Under the pieces are notes generated by a model, which worked only from the letters and a program-made list of their open reading frames with translations, was not told the DNA's origin and did not search any database. The translations under genes and the position numbers were made by a program. Of a stretch of DNA of 64,000 nucleotides, positions 45,501-59,332 are shown piece after piece; the stretch's first letter is position 1; each line of letters begins with the position of its first letter. Source of the stretch: Cocos nucifera (lineage: Eukaryota > Streptophyta > Magnoliopsida > Arecales > Arecaceae); the NCBI GenBank assembly GCA_006176705.1, contig QRFJ01000021.1, positions 846,308-910,307 on the forward strand, in the 5' to 3' direction.

Positions 45501-48500
45501 GTTGGCTTTCTCAATTTGGAGCAAGCTTCTCTTGACTTTGACGCTGAGAGATGACAGCTCGCCGAAGTATCAAGCCCCCAGAGATAGCGTCGATGATGCT
45601 GGGAGGTGGCCGATCTCCTTGTTGTTCCTTCCTCATTGATGGTTCTAGCTTCTAGGGGAGGATTTCTTCGCGCCCTTCTATCGGGGCTTCCTTGATGACG
45701 AGCTCGAGAAGGAGTTCGGACTCGCTTGCGCTCGAGGGGAGGGTCCGTGAGTGTGGCCGAGCTTCATTCGGCCCTCCTGTGGAGCCTCTTGGGGGAGGAC
45801 TTCATGCCCTTTTGTCGGAGCTTTCTTGATGATGAGCTCGAGGGGGAGTTCGGCCTCGCTTGTGCTCGAGGGGAGCCCGTGAGCGCGGCCGAACTTCATT
45901 CTGCCCTTCTGCGAAGCCTCCTGGGGGAGGGAGAACTTCGTGTCCTTTTACCAGGGCTTCCTTGATGACGAGCTCTTGGGAGAGTTCGGCCTCACTTGCA
46001 CTCGGGGGGAGCCCATGAGCGCGGTCGAACTTCATTCGGCTCTTCTGTGAAACCTCTTGGGGGAGAACTTCATGCTCTTTTGTCGGAGCTCCCTTGATGA
46101 CGAGCTCGAGCAGGAGTTCGGACTCGCTTGCGCTCGGGGGAGTCCATGAGCACGGTCGAACTTTACTCGGCCCTCCATCGGCGGTGGGTCTATTAGACTC
46201 GTCCGCCCGCCGCTCTCGTACGGTTTCTTCATCCTTCAACTTGAAGACTTTTTCCGCACGGGCATATCTCTCGGCCCGGGCTAGCAGATCGGTAAAATTT
46301 CTGGGGTATTTCTTCTCCAGAAAAAACAGCAAATCGTTTTTCTGAAGGCCGCCTTTGAGTGCGGCTATCGCAACAGACTGGTCCAGATCCCAGACCTCCA
46401 ATGCCGCAGCGTTAAACCGGATGACATAAGCCTGGATGGATTTTTCCCTCCTGCTTTACATTCATCAGGGAATCCAAACCTCGGCGCGGACGTCGGCTGC
46501 TGACGAAGTGAGCCACGAACTGATGGCTCATTTGGTCAAAAGAGAAGATCGTACCTGGCTTCAACGTCAAGTACCAGTTTCTCGCTGCTCCCTTTAAGGT
46601 AGATGGGAAGGCTCGACATAATATGGCGTCTGGTGCACCATGGAGTAGCATCATGGTCCGGAAGGCCTCTAGATGATCAACTGGATCAGAGGTTCCATTG
46701 TAGCTTTCAAATTGAGGGAGCTCGAAGTTCGGTGGGATGGACTCTTGCATAATTCGGAGGGAGAAAGGAGGATCGGTGCGGACGTCGTCAAGGTGAGCCA
46801 GGACGACGTGGCTGAGCTTCTCAATCCGTCGGTCCATCTTCCGCAGTTTGTGATTGAGGACGTCGTCTCGGTCGCAGACCTTGGAGGGCTTCCGACTACA
46901 GATGGAGAAGGTCTCCTCTAGAGGAGAACCATGATCCAAACTTGGGTCCTCTGCTCTCTATTTTTTCTTTCCAGCGGCGACGGGCATGCCGGCCCAAATG
47001 CTCTTCCTTGGAATCGATTTTTGGCATCCTGATGGTGGGTTTCTTGGTGGAGTCACCGTCGGGGGCTGCCGCATGGCCTGCACCATCTCGGTGAGGCTCT
47101 GAACCCACTGCATCAGCAGGTCAAACTGCTTCGAATCTACCATGGCCGTTGGTGGTGGAGGTTGAAGTGTCGGTGGAGCAGAGGTGGATGGATCCGGCTC
47201 AGATCTGGTGACAGACGCGGTAGATCTTCTGATATTCGCCTTCTTTTGGGGCATTTCTTGGGATTGAATAAGAGGATGGAGACGAATCTTGGAGGAGAAG
47301 GTCGGCAGGGTCGGCTGAGCACTCCTTTAAGAACAAGGGTACCTCAGAGATAGAGACCCTTGTTCTAGCGCTAATTCTGTTGGTGCAGAATTTGGTTGAC
47401 GCTGGATCGAGCTAGAGCTGAGGGAGACGAGGTCGCCGTCGGTGACCTGCAAAATAAAGTTCCGTCTGGAGTCGGTGGTGGTTGCTCCAGTGGGACCCTC
47501 TGACGATCAAGTCAGCTCTTCTGGCCAACAGAAATGAAGTGCTCAGGCAAGAGCTCGGCAGAGTTTTGGAAAGGAGAAGAGAGCTTAGAGCTTAGAGAAA
47601 ACGTACCTGGAGGGTTCTTTTTTATAGACGGAGCTTGATTGATAGTGACAGCTGCAGCTGTTTGGCAGCGGGCCGCTCGAGGCCTGATGAGTTCAGTATG
47701 GAGGGGAAGGTGTCGTCAGGCTGATGGTGACAGCCATGCCGTCCGGTAGCGTCGTCTATGGCAGACTGATGGCGACCGTTCATCGAGATTTAATAGCTGT
47801 AGCTCTGAGAAAGCAGGTATTGATTGGTGGAATTCGGCATATATCAATTCCAGAGGAGTTCGGACTCCTGAAGGGAATACGTCTGGAGGGGATTATCCGG
47901 GAGTAATCCGCTGTAGGAATCCGACTGAGAGAGAAGTCCGGGAGGAGTTCAGCTGAAGGAAAAGTTCGGAAAGAGTTCGGCTTCTGTAGGCGTCCTACTA
48001 GAGGAGAAGCTCGGAAGGAGTTCGGCTTTTACAGGCATCCGACTAGAGGAGAAGCTCGGAAGGAGTTCGGCTCCCATAGGCGTCCAACTGGAGGAGTGCG
48101 GAGGGAGTTCGGCTCTCGTGGGTGTCCAACTGGAGGAGTGCGGAGGGAGTTCGGCTCTCGTGGGAGTCTGACTGAAGGAGTACGGAGGAAGTTCGGTTTC
48201 CGTAGGAGTCCGACTGGAGCTCGGCCGCTGAGAAGTTCGGTCGGTTGAAGGGATTCGACTAAGACTTGGCCGCTGGGGAGTTCGGAAGGGGCTCGGCCAC
48301 TGAGGAGTTCGGCCGGCTGAAGGAGTTCGGCTAAGGCTTGTCTGCTGAAGTTCTTCCGTGACTACCGGTTGCATTAGGCTGAGCATCAGACTGGACTTCG
48401 GCAGGAGCGGGGTTTATTCCCAACACATCCCATTTTATGGTACAATGAAATATCTTCTCTCGTACCTTTTCTCCTCTTGAGATTTTATGTAATTTTTGCC

Positions 48501-51500
48501 TCTTTCTCATAAATCAGTTCTTATATTGTAAACGATACCGGAATCATGAAACATGTGACTATCCAAGTATTAGCCTTTCCATTGGTCAATGCAGATTGTT
48601 GAGTTCCCTTAGCTCATTGGTAACTTAACAACAACTTAATGCCTTCTATCAAGTGCAAACATTGGATGTTGTTCAAATGTTGATGGATGTTAAAGTTTCA
48701 ATTGCCCTCCATATCACTAGATTCTATTGAAATTCAATATTGCTTTTTATTATCTGAACTTGTTATATTACCTTTTTTAAGCTCGTGTTTTATAATTTTG
48801 TCCCTGTAGCATTGCTTTTCTCTTAAAGTCCGTTGTTGTTCGCTTCTTGCATTCTCACCCCTCTTCAACTTTTTTTATAATTTGCCTAATTAGAGTTTTT
48901 GATTGTAGTAGAAGCTACCAACAAAAGCATGAGATCAAGTTCTTCCTCCATCACACCCTCATAGTGAACTAATTAGTATTGTTTTTCATGGAAACTAGTT
49001 TTAAAAATTATTTCTTCTATATTTTTAAAATTATTTTTCTTGGGATTCGTATTCATGGGATGTCCATAGGAGTATGTTAGAATCTAAAATTTTTGGTTAA
49101 GACCAAGATGGAATATATGGAATGCAGTTTTAGTAAAATTTGAAATAGAGATGGAGGAGTGAAATTTGAGGATAATGAAGTTTCCAGGATTGATCATTTT
49201 TGGTATCTAAGATCGACTATTCATAAGAAAGGGGAGATGGAAGAGAATATTTTCCACAGGATTAAAGCAATTTGGATGAAATGAAGAAGTGCAATTAGGT
49301 CATTACCAGATCGGAGGATATCTGCTAAGTGGAAGGAAAAAGATTGTAGGACAGCTATATGACCACCTATGCTCAATAGCACAGAAAGTTAGACAATTAA
49401 AAAACAAATCGTACATAGGATGAATGGGGCCAAAATGAGAATGTTGAGATAGATGTGTAATATAGGAAAAAATAGAACAAGAAATAAAATCATTAGTAAA
49501 AAAGCTGGAGGTAGCACAAATTAAGAACAAATTCAGAGAATGATGACTTAGATTGTCTGAATATCCACCATATAGGCCGAGGGATGCATCAGTACGAAAG
49601 ACTAATTTGATACATGTAAAAGGAAAGAGGGGTAGATGTATCCTGAAAAGTGCATGGATGAAGTAGTAAAGAAGGACATAGAGGCCTTTAAGCCCAGTTT
49701 GCCATAACTAGGACATGGAGGCCCTTTGTACCAGTTCCTGGCCGGTATGGGGCTGGTACACCTGATACTTTAATCCTTGCTAATGTTACAAATCAATTTA
49801 GTTTTTGTTTTTTTCTTTTTTTTTTTTTTTTTTTTTTAAGTCATAACTAATAGCAAGTTGGTTGTTAATGTTACCTGTAATTTCAAGGCCTTGAAATAGT
49901 ATATTTTGCCCTAAAAATTGTGAAATATAATTGTCCATTTAATGGAAAATGCATATGATAGAACCATTTAATTCATCAATGTGGACCTGGAGAGTTAGCA
50001 GTATTTTTAGAGTAATGTAAATACGATTCATCATATGGTTTCATTTATTCATATTTGACAAGCAAGCATCATATGTTGCGGATGATCGATGACAACTTTT
50101 CACTATATTTTCTCTTATCGACAGATGTATGTATTGTTGGTGTTGCACGGACACCAATGGGTGGCTTTCTTGGTGCCCTATCATCTTTATCAGCCACCAA
50201 ACTAGGGTCTATTGTGATTCAATGTAAGAAAATATCTAGTTGGTTTTATTACTCATCCTGCCTTCCTCCTTCCTGTGCCTTGTGACATGTCAGTTCATAT
50301 GTTCAGGTGCTCTTAAAAGGGCAAATGTTGAGACCGCACTTGTTCAAGAAGTCTTTTTTGGGAATGTTTTGAGTGCCAATCTGGGGCAGGCTCCTGCCAG
50401 GCAGGCAGCCTTGGGTGCTGGTATACCAAATACGGTGGTCTGCACCACCATTAACAAAGTGTGTTCATCTGGGATGAAGGGTATGAATTACTCTTTTGAT
50501 AGACCACGAGTAGCTCTCCATCAAGAAAATATAGAGCACTTGTAGCTACTGCTTAGGTGGTTGATCCTAATCATGCTATATGTATTATTTTTTTACAGCA
50601 ACAATGTTTGCAGCACAAAGTATTCAGTTGGGAATCAACGATGTTGTTGTGGCTGGTGGCATGGAAAGCATGTCAAATGCTCCTAAATATTTAGCAGAAG
50701 CAAGGTTTGCAATCTGTTCTCTTGCTTTCCCCTGTAATTTTTTTGTACTTCCATTCATCTAATAAGAATTAGTGGTACATGAAAGCTAAAATGTGTTTCT
50801 GGATTTACTGGGAGATTTTGGAAAATAAATATAGACCTTTAGTTATGTTGTTTCCTTATATATAAGTTTGATATATGTTCTGATATTGGGTTTTTAAAAG
50901 AAGGAAGATACAAAAGTAGTTGAAACCACAACTGAGTACTCAAGTGAAGTCTATGTGATAATACTGTTTTTTCCATGGAGTACAACATGCACAAAGAAAA
51001 GATGGAAGCATAAATTTTACCAATTCTCCTAATCAGGTAACAAAGTAGAAAAAAGATTTAATGCTAGGTGGTTAGGCTTTGCAAATGAGTGATTGAACTT
51101 ATATTAGGTTGGAATTTTAGGTGTGGGAATCAAATTAGTGAAAAAGATTGTGATTCGTAAAAGAAGAAAATTAAGGATATGCTCATCACCATTAACCACC
51201 ACTGAACTTCCAGAATCATCATCTAATGTTACTCTTGAAGTTATTGCCAGTAGTGTAAGATAATTCTTAGAGAAAAGTGGAAAAGTGGCTAAAACAGCTT
51301 GGGATCAATTCTAAACTCAATCCCAGCGAGATCAAAACTTTCATTACCTGACAACTGTCAGGGTAGCATTCCTTTCTGATAATAACCTCTTAAAATGAAC
51401 TATCCTAATCTCACATCAACTAAGGCTCTCACACAACTTGTGATTTCTGATTAAGTGGTGTATGATAGCTTAAAGTATCTACCAAATTTCAACTGATGTA

Positions 51501-54500
51501 TACAAGTCCAGAAATTTTTGTAACAAATTAAAAATCTCTATACTAATTTTAAGCTGCATACGAACTCTGTAACGTCCCAACCTTTCTTCATCAAAGAGTT
51601 GAGTATCTATGCGATTGATTTCTTGTGATTTGATAGACGTGTAGTTCAGCCCTAACGAACAAGGAATATACTGTGTCTGGTGTGCTGATCTTCATTGAAA
51701 TACATAGAAGCTCAGTGTTGCAATATTTGAAGCTTTCCTTGGCATATAACCATTGTTTTGTTGATCATGAACAAGAAATACTACATACATGAGTTGCTAA
51801 AAACTTTAAGCACTCTGTATTCTGCTTCATATCCTAATGCAATAATGTGTTGTGTGAGTATGTTTATCCTTGCCCTAAGTTTTAAAGAGTGTGGAAATCA
51901 CATTCTTGAGCAGTCCTGACATTCGTGCTTATGCCATCATGCAGAAGTTAGAGATCATATGTCTGTCATCCACAGAATACCTTCTTTCTCATGTACATGA
52001 TCATCTTGATCTTGTATTTTTGGTTGTAGTTAAAAAGAGTGAAGCAGTTTTTGATTGATTTAATTCCATTTAATAAGCTTCTTGGATTCACCATACTGTC
52101 ACTGGTTTGCCTTGAACATCTCCATTCGTGCAGAAAAGGATCTCGATTTGGAAATGATAGTCTTATTGATGGCATGCTTAAAGATGGTCTGTGGGATGTC
52201 TATAATGATTTTGCCATGGGAATGTGTGCTGAATTATGTGTCGACCAACATTTGATATCAAGAGAAGAGCAGGTACTTGTATATATTATTTTTCAAGTCA
52301 TTTGTATTGACAGGCAAAGAACATACAGACTTAAAAAAAAAAACAAAAAAAAGAAAAAGAAAAAGAAAGATAGGCTTGGTTTTGGTTGTGGTTTGGTTTG
52401 TTTTGAATGGTTGGTTTGTGATACTAGATCTTAAATGTGACGCATACATGTTATTTTCCTTCTTTATGAGAATTTCAGTATACATTATTTGTATTTATAT
52501 TCCTGCTGAAGTTGTTATTAAGATAACCTTTGATGGACTTTTGACTTGTCACTATGGCATTGGTCTAAAGTACTAGGCTAATCGGTGCAATGTTGCTGAC
52601 TAACCCTACACCATGTGATTTGTTAAACATTGTGTTAGGGATTTTGTTGAAAATAATTCCTTTGACATTTTCCAAATTGTTTTAATGTGATCAACAATGA
52701 ATACTTTAGTTGTGATGTGGTTTTGGACCTTGACCACAGGTTGTTCCAGATATAGAGTTTATGACTTTATCAACAAAGCTGCGTCATTATTGTGCCATAA
52801 CTTTTTATTGTAATTATTGGTTTTAAAAAATCTTTTTTTCCTCTGGTCCCGGTTATGTGGTACTAGCAAATGTCCTATAAATAATGTCTTGCTGTTTGTG
52901 GTCTCATTTACAAGGAATGTGACTAATTTATTTCCTCCACTTCCTATAGGATTCTTATGCCATTCAAAGCAACGAGCGTGGAATAGCTGCTCAACATAGC
53001 CGTGCATTTTCTTGGGAAATTGCTCCGGTTGGACATCAAAATTTATGGTAGATGCACGAAAGACGTTTACCATTCCTCGCATTTTTGACTTATTTGCATA
53101 ATTTCATACTGTGCAGGTGGAAGTTTCTGCAGGTAGAGGAAAACCATCAATAATTGTCGATAAGGATGAAAGTCTTGGAAAAGTAATGTCTTATAAATCT
53201 TAAGTAGACTCTTTCATACATCACATGCCATTCCACAAAGTATCGATGGTGATCGATAGTTATTAGATATATGTGGTCTTTATTTTTTTAAGAAAGGAAT
53301 CTAGATAGGGCAGTCTTTAAAGATGCCCTCTTTCTTAGTCAGCGAAGGTTAATTCCTTTCTTTTATAAGAAGAAAAGAGAATGAAAATAATAGAACTAGA
53401 ATTAGATTAGTGGTTTCAAAGAACTGCATATGGTTATGATATAAGTATAGATTTAGATTATAATTGTCAGGTCTACTAGCCTGATTAACAGAATCATAAA
53501 ATTCTCCTGGACAAATTTTGAGACCATTGTGTTGTTTTTACTTTAAGATACTGTGGTCGACATCCGGTTGGAAATAGATGGTAAAACTGCTTCATGATTT
53601 CCCTCCAACATGGAAATCCAGTGGAAGTTTTCATAGTGTATAGTTACCGTTCAGCCAATTAGTTTTGAAGCTTTTGTTGATTTTGATTCTGGATGCTAAA
53701 CCTATGGCATCATCTTCATCCTTCCTGCTTTTCTCTTTGCAAAATCTGGTATTGTGATATTGATGGAGGCTTGCATTTTTTTTTTTGGGTGGTATGACTA
53801 GTTTGATCCTGTAAAATTAAGGAAGCTCCGTCCTAGTTTCAAGGAGAATGGTGGTTCTGTTACTGCTGGCAATGCTTCTAGTATAAGGTTGGCTGTTTCA
53901 TCTTTGTTATCATTATCATCTTTTTTTTCCCTTTAAGAATACAATATATATAAATTTTTATTAAATTAAATTTACCTTAGTTTCTTTTCTTATGTTCATT
54001 AGTCTCTGCAGGACTGCTTGTGGTATAACTTTCTTGCAAACCAATCCCTAATATGCTATGCAGAATGATAGATTTCTTTGACCTAATTTTCTTTTCAGTG
54101 ATGCTGTCCTCATAATAACTTGTGGCAGAAGGGAATCAGTCAATATACGACAAACCATGGATTCATTCTGGCTCCATATTGGCTTATAAGTGTAGGTTTC
54201 ATTGTAATGGACTGGATAGACTCCATGCTGGCTTCTATTCAAGAGAAGTGTTCTCTTTTTCAATGCAAGCGCCGATATATCCCTGTAGTGTTATTCAAAT
54301 CATAATTCTATTACTTCAGCTAAAATCTCAACGAAAATGTCTCATTGCTTATAAGTGAAGGATTCATGTTCGGTGCTAAATTCTGTAAATTTTATGACAT
54401 TCCTAACATCACTTTCAACAGATTTGAAGGAGTAATCTTACTTAAATTTGCTGCTCAACTGCCTCATATATGATAGATCTAATCTGCCTTCTGACAATGA

Positions 54501-57500
54501 TTTTCTATGCTACTAATACTTGGGCCATTTTTAATCTAGAAGCAAACCACTAAGATTTCCTTGACTTTTTCCCTTGTGCTTTCATAAAAATTCCCCTTTT
54601 CAGGTTAATTGCTCATGATTATGATAAAAAGTTGCCTTAGCATATATGGATTGACATAGCTGAGTTGAGCGCTCTTATATGATGCATCATTATTGCCTGC
54701 CCCTCAGGAAAAAAAATATTTTACCTTTTCAGGGACCCAAGCATCAGTTACAAGTTGACTTTTACTCCTTGACATTAGACATGGAAAGAGAGATTCTCTC
54801 AGCTTCGCCTATAAGGTGCTCTTGCAGCCAACAATCTGTTTGTTACATTTATCACGTGATCATCAACATCATCTAATCCTTGTCCAAAACCTTCAAGTCT
54901 AGTAGACCCAGACAGCTTGTAGAACTGCCCCCTTAGAACACCAAGAAAGCAAAGAAAAAGCTACTCTGACTTATTGTAGTCTTCGGTGAGAGTAGAATTT
55001 TCATTGTTAACCAGCTGCTAGAGATCTTGTACTCCTAAGGGTATGGTGGGATCAAAAGTTTTAACCATTTTTTTGTTGTGGATGTGACGATGCATTCTTC
55101 TGCAACAGACAAGTGATTGATGCCAGTGAACATCTATCAATCTGGCCCCCAAAAACAATGAGGACTTGTTCACATGGAAGAATGATATGCAGTGAGTTTA
55201 AGAAGCCGTACCAAATCCTTTCAAGCAATCCACAACTCATATCAAACATCAGGAAACATCATAAATGTTAAGTCTTCCTGTAGCCCATTCACCATTTTCT
55301 GGGGAGTTTATCAGCTCCGTCATCTGTTCAAAGGAAGTTTGAGACAGTCTTTACATGACCCTTAAAATCCCTTTAGTCACCATGAGTTTCATTTAAGTAT
55401 TATTATTTTTGTTTTTGTTTTTTCCCCTGATTACGGTTGTTGTGGACAGTGATGGTGCTGCTGCTTTAGTGTTAGTGAGTGGGGCGAAAGCTAAAGAACT
55501 GGGATTGGAAGTGATTGCAAAGATCAAAGGATATGCTGATGCTGCTCAGGTGATTAACCTAAAAAATGCAAAATCTTTTTCATGGCAAACAAAGAAAAAA
55601 TGGAGGATGCTTCAAAATCTCGAATAAACATAGAGTGGCTATGAAGAGAACTTCTGTTTTCTTTGGCCCATTTTCATTTAAAGTCCAGAGTTTGGACTAG
55701 CTGTTGTATGCACAAAGAAACTCAGGATGTTCCATGCTTCAGTAAAGCTGCAGAGAAACAGAGGGCCACAACTCAGATGTTTGTGCCATTTGATTTGGAT
55801 AAATTATGTAAGACTGACAATCTGCTGTTATGTTCTGAACACTACTGCTCGGCACATGGGTAGCTGTGAATCACTTTATTGTCAGCTGCTGCTCGATTAA
55901 TTAACCGTATCTACTTGTTTTTGGTATGTCACAGCTGACAGTCAGGTGAATTATGGTTGTGATTATGCTGAAGACTATTTTTGTTGTTCAAAACAAAACA
56001 GCATTGTCTCCTCTTTTGGACTCTATTTTGTGTCTGTTTAGCGTTGTTAAATATCTAGAAAATTCCAAGTTATTTTCTGCTTAAAGCTGATGTGAGATTG
56101 GTTATGCAGGCACCTGAGCTATTCACAACAGCTCCATCTCTTGCAATACCAAAAGCTATTTCAAATGCTGGTTTGGAGGCTTCTCAAATAGACTATTATG
56201 AGATAAATGAAGCATTCTCTGTATGTTGAGAAACATCTCTTTCACCTGGTTCCTTCTGTATGTAAAATTATCTTTGGCAGAACTTTTAGCTTTTCCATGG
56301 TGGCAGGTTGTGGCTCTAGCAAATCAAAAACTTCTTCGGCTTCCAGCTGTAAGTTCCTGTTTTTCTAAACTGAGGCCCTTACTGCTTCATCTTTCTGGGA
56401 CCTTCAAGCATTTGCATTCTTCAGTTTAGATTCGTATTCAGCTGCCTAAATTATGATGAGTTCTTCGTAGACAAGCTGGGCAGGATTATTACTTCCCGTT
56501 TCAGCCTTGTTAAGTATCCTACGTTGTGCTGTCTCCAGGAAAAGCTTAATGTGCATGGTGGTGCTGTTTCTTTGGGACATCCTCTGGGATGCAGTGGCGC
56601 ACGCATTTTGGTCACTTTGTTAGGGGTATGTATCCTAGAATACAACTTATATTTGCATCGTCTGGATCTTCTTATTCTCCTTTTGCTTGTGTTTCTGCAC
56701 ATCTCACACTTGCACGCACATGTGTGATTGTGTGTCGTGTTGTGTGACCTTGATTTCACTATTATGCTTTATCAGAACCAGCATCGATGTTGGTGACTGG
56801 CATGTCGTTTCTCCAATTTTTAAATAAATATGGGATCTTTTTTTTTTTTTTTAATCAACTGGCATCTTTTCTTAAAGAGTTCGGTAGCTTTGGATTATCC
56901 GTCTGTTTTATATTAAGGTAGTCTTTCAGGGGTTTTCTAGTTTTTATAGGAAATAGAAACTGACAAATTTTCATGATTCCAAACATTGTATCATACATGC
57001 TTTAAGATAGAGTATCAACTCAACTGTCCTGCATCTATAAGCTTGGTCAACTATGGATTTGCAGGTTCTTAGACACAGAAATGGCAAATTTGGAGTTGCT
57101 GGAGTTTGCAATGGTGGTGGGGGAGCCTCAGCACTTGTCTTGGAGCTCATGTAAGTATTCTCGGTTTGGTGAGGCTTCGAATTCGGCAAAATAAACTTTA
57201 CTGTCAACTTGGCAATGAATTAAATATCTTATCGTAAAACATATATCTATGGTTTTCTAAAATGTATTTTACTTGGTTTTTGATAACCCATCGCAAAACC
57301 AAGAGCTTGATTATCTGAACTCCAATTGGAATTCTATTACTAACAATTCTGTGCCGATATTGCGAAGCGCTTGGTGAATGTTCATGTGCAAGCTGTTTTT
57401 TTCTTTTCTGTTTAATAAAAATTAACCAGATATTAGGTGTTACCAAAGCTCCCTTCCCCCAGGAAAACACACTGCCCTTTCCCCTTCCCAGGTGATCCTA

Positions 57501-57677
57501 ACCAGCAGTAGCATTTGCACCATATCTACTTTAATCGAAACTTTATAAAACAATGGCAGGTAGTAATCCCATGTAATTTGTTGAAACTAGAAGTTTATTA
57601 ACCATTTTTTTTTTTCTGAGTGGTAAATCATTTGTATGTGCAGGCCTCGTGAGAAGATTGAACGCTCTTTGCTATGA
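41518..57677 (+). CDS. AACT: Acetoacetyl-CoA thiolase (acetyl-CoA C-acetyltransferase), 14 coding exons
   Basis: Condenses two acetyl-CoA into acetoacetyl-CoA, the first step of the cytosolic mevalonate pathway to sterols and isoprenoids. Exons: 41518-41557, 50125-50223, 50307-50480, 50599-50704, 52134-52272, 52950-53027, 53117-53182, 53802-53887, 55450-55549, 56110-56220, 56307-56348, 56539-56625, 57065-57150, 57644-57677. Total 1248 nt, 415 aa, the normal family size, all GT-AG. Seen: VGVARTPMGGFLG at 19-30, the nucleophile loop INKVCSSGMK (Cys99), GGMESMSNAPKYL, VTAGNASSISDGAAAL, YYEINEAFS, GGAVSLGHPLGCSG (His361) and GVCNGGGGAS (Cys391), so the catalytic residues are all present. Intron 1 is 8.57 kb because of inserted transposons. 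No plastid or mitochondrial presequence is evident. The C-terminus SLL is at most a weak peroxisomal signal. Confidence 0.95.
42265..42530. repeat. GA-rich region with (GA)n microsatellite
   Basis: A purine-rich stretch of GGGAGAGGGGAGGAG-like words (42265-42370) and, at about 42486-42528, an uninterrupted (GA)n of roughly 20 units. Both are in intron 1 of the thiolase gene, upstream of the LTR element. Confidence 0.85.
42801..43864 (-). repeat. 3-prime LTR of the gag-only element
   Basis: About 1.06 kb. From about 43340 to 43680 it contains six or seven tandem units of 45 bp (GAGTTCGGCTTCTGTAGGCG followed by TCCGACTAGAGGAGAAGCTC). Because 45 is a multiple of three, the plus strand stays open for 99 codons as a 15-residue repeat (EARKEFGFRRRPTRE-like). 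I take this as a by-product of the array, not as a gene. Confidence 0.9.
43940..44890. repeat. Tandem array of about 23 units containing AGATCTTATCT
   Basis: About 23 units of roughly 36-60 bp, each with GAGATCTTATCTC, a near-palindrome, followed by TGCAGCCGAGGTTGAAGCTC or GGCCGAGGTTGACTCGGTCG. Two unit types, GCAGCCGAGGTTGAAGCTCG and GGCCGAGGTTGACTCGGTC, alternate irregularly. The array occupies the 3-prime half of the interior, where pol would stand. Confidence 0.9.
44900..45310. repeat. 115-bp tandem repeat, about 3.5 copies
   Basis: The motif TTAGGACGAGGTTCTCCTCC and its surroundings recur at about 44926, 45041, 45156 and 45270, a constant 114-115 bp step. Each unit also holds AAATGAACGAGG and GTTGTCAGGGCCTC. 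Confidence 0.85.
45690..46170. repeat. 132-136-bp tandem repeat in the gag 3-prime part, about 4 copies
   Basis: CTTGATGACGAGCTC recurs at 45691, 45825, 45961 and 46093. On the minus strand the units encode near-identical blocks of about 44 residues with ELVIKEALVKGHEVLP, so the gag C-terminus is repetitive. Confidence 0.85.
45802..47254 (-). pseudogene. Gypsy-type gag protein, frameshifted
   Basis: On the minus strand gag starts at 47254 (MPQKKANIRRSTASVTRSEP) with a Pro-rich N-terminus, about 120 bases inside the 5-prime LTR. The retrotransposon gag domain spans 46860-46420, with FELPQFESYNGTSDPVDHLE and LKGAARNWYLTLKPGTI. The reading frame then breaks at a five-T run (46441-46445, AAAAA on the coding strand). 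Beyond it a new frame continues the same domain (FNAAALEVWDLDQSVAIAAL) to 46220 and then enters the repetitive C-terminus. A frame change near 46950 separates the N-terminal part from the domain. No zinc knuckle or pol is seen. Confidence 0.85.
47378..48425 (-). repeat. 5-prime LTR of the gag-only element
   Basis: About 1.05 kb, with the same start, end and 45-bp array (47940-48240) as the left LTR. On the minus strand a 145-codon frame (48386-47949) crosses the array; like the 99-codon frame in the other LTR it is judged an effect of 45-bp periodicity. Confidence 0.9.
49079..49700 (+). pseudogene. 3-prime end of an RTE-type LINE, decayed
   Basis: The plus-strand translation, broken by several stops, reads KTKMEYMECSFSK, then SRIDHFWYLRSTIHKKGEME, HRIKAIWMK, SLPDRRISAKWKEKDCRTAI, HRMNGAKMRMLR and GKRGRCILKSAWMK. 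This series is the conserved C-terminal part of plant RTE LINE reverse-transcriptase proteins (KTEY, YLGS, KxGE, HRIKAGWMKWR, RMLRWMCG, RGRPKKTW positions). The 5-prime part is missing, as is usual for truncated LINE copies. It lies in sense orientation in thiolase intron 1. Confidence 0.72.
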
Positions 57678-59207
<1,530 letters not shown>

Positions 59208-59332
59208 TACCAAACTCTAGTTTATATAATTACTCCCTCTTTCTGATATGTGTAGTGTAACACAGGTTTCATGCCAAGGCTTGTTCATATTCTCGCTTGT
59301 TCGTTGGAGATTGATTCATATATATTTTGACA

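Larger units (their letters stand above)
42801..48425 (-). mobile_element. Gag-only gypsy-type LTR element (TR-GAG/LARD-like) in thiolase intron 1
   Basis: 5625-bp element flanked by the 5-bp duplication CATCC (42796-42800 and 48426-48430). LTRs 42801-43864 and 47378-48425 start TGTTGGTGCAG and end CCCAACA. The polypurine tract AAGTGGGGGAGACT (minus strand) next to the left LTR shows minus-strand orientation. The sequence after the right LTR (minus strand: GAATTAGCGCTAGAACAAGG) is where the primer-binding site should be, but I cannot match it firmly to a tRNA. Only a gag gene is present. Protease, RT, RNase H and integrase are absent, and tandem arrays fill the space where pol should be. It must rely on an autonomous partner. 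By eye about 10 percent of LTR positions differ, so it is an old insertion. Confidence 0.93.

Noticed and set aside
47949..48386. 145-codon Ser/Thr/Pro-rich minus-strand frame
   Set aside because: It follows the 45-bp tandem repeat of the LTR and extends to the LTR end without start context or family similarity.
52277..52576. 99-codon plus-strand frame after thiolase exon 5
   Set aside because: It lies wholly in the intron after 52272 and its Lys-rich part comes from an A-rich run. The true reading continues at 52950.
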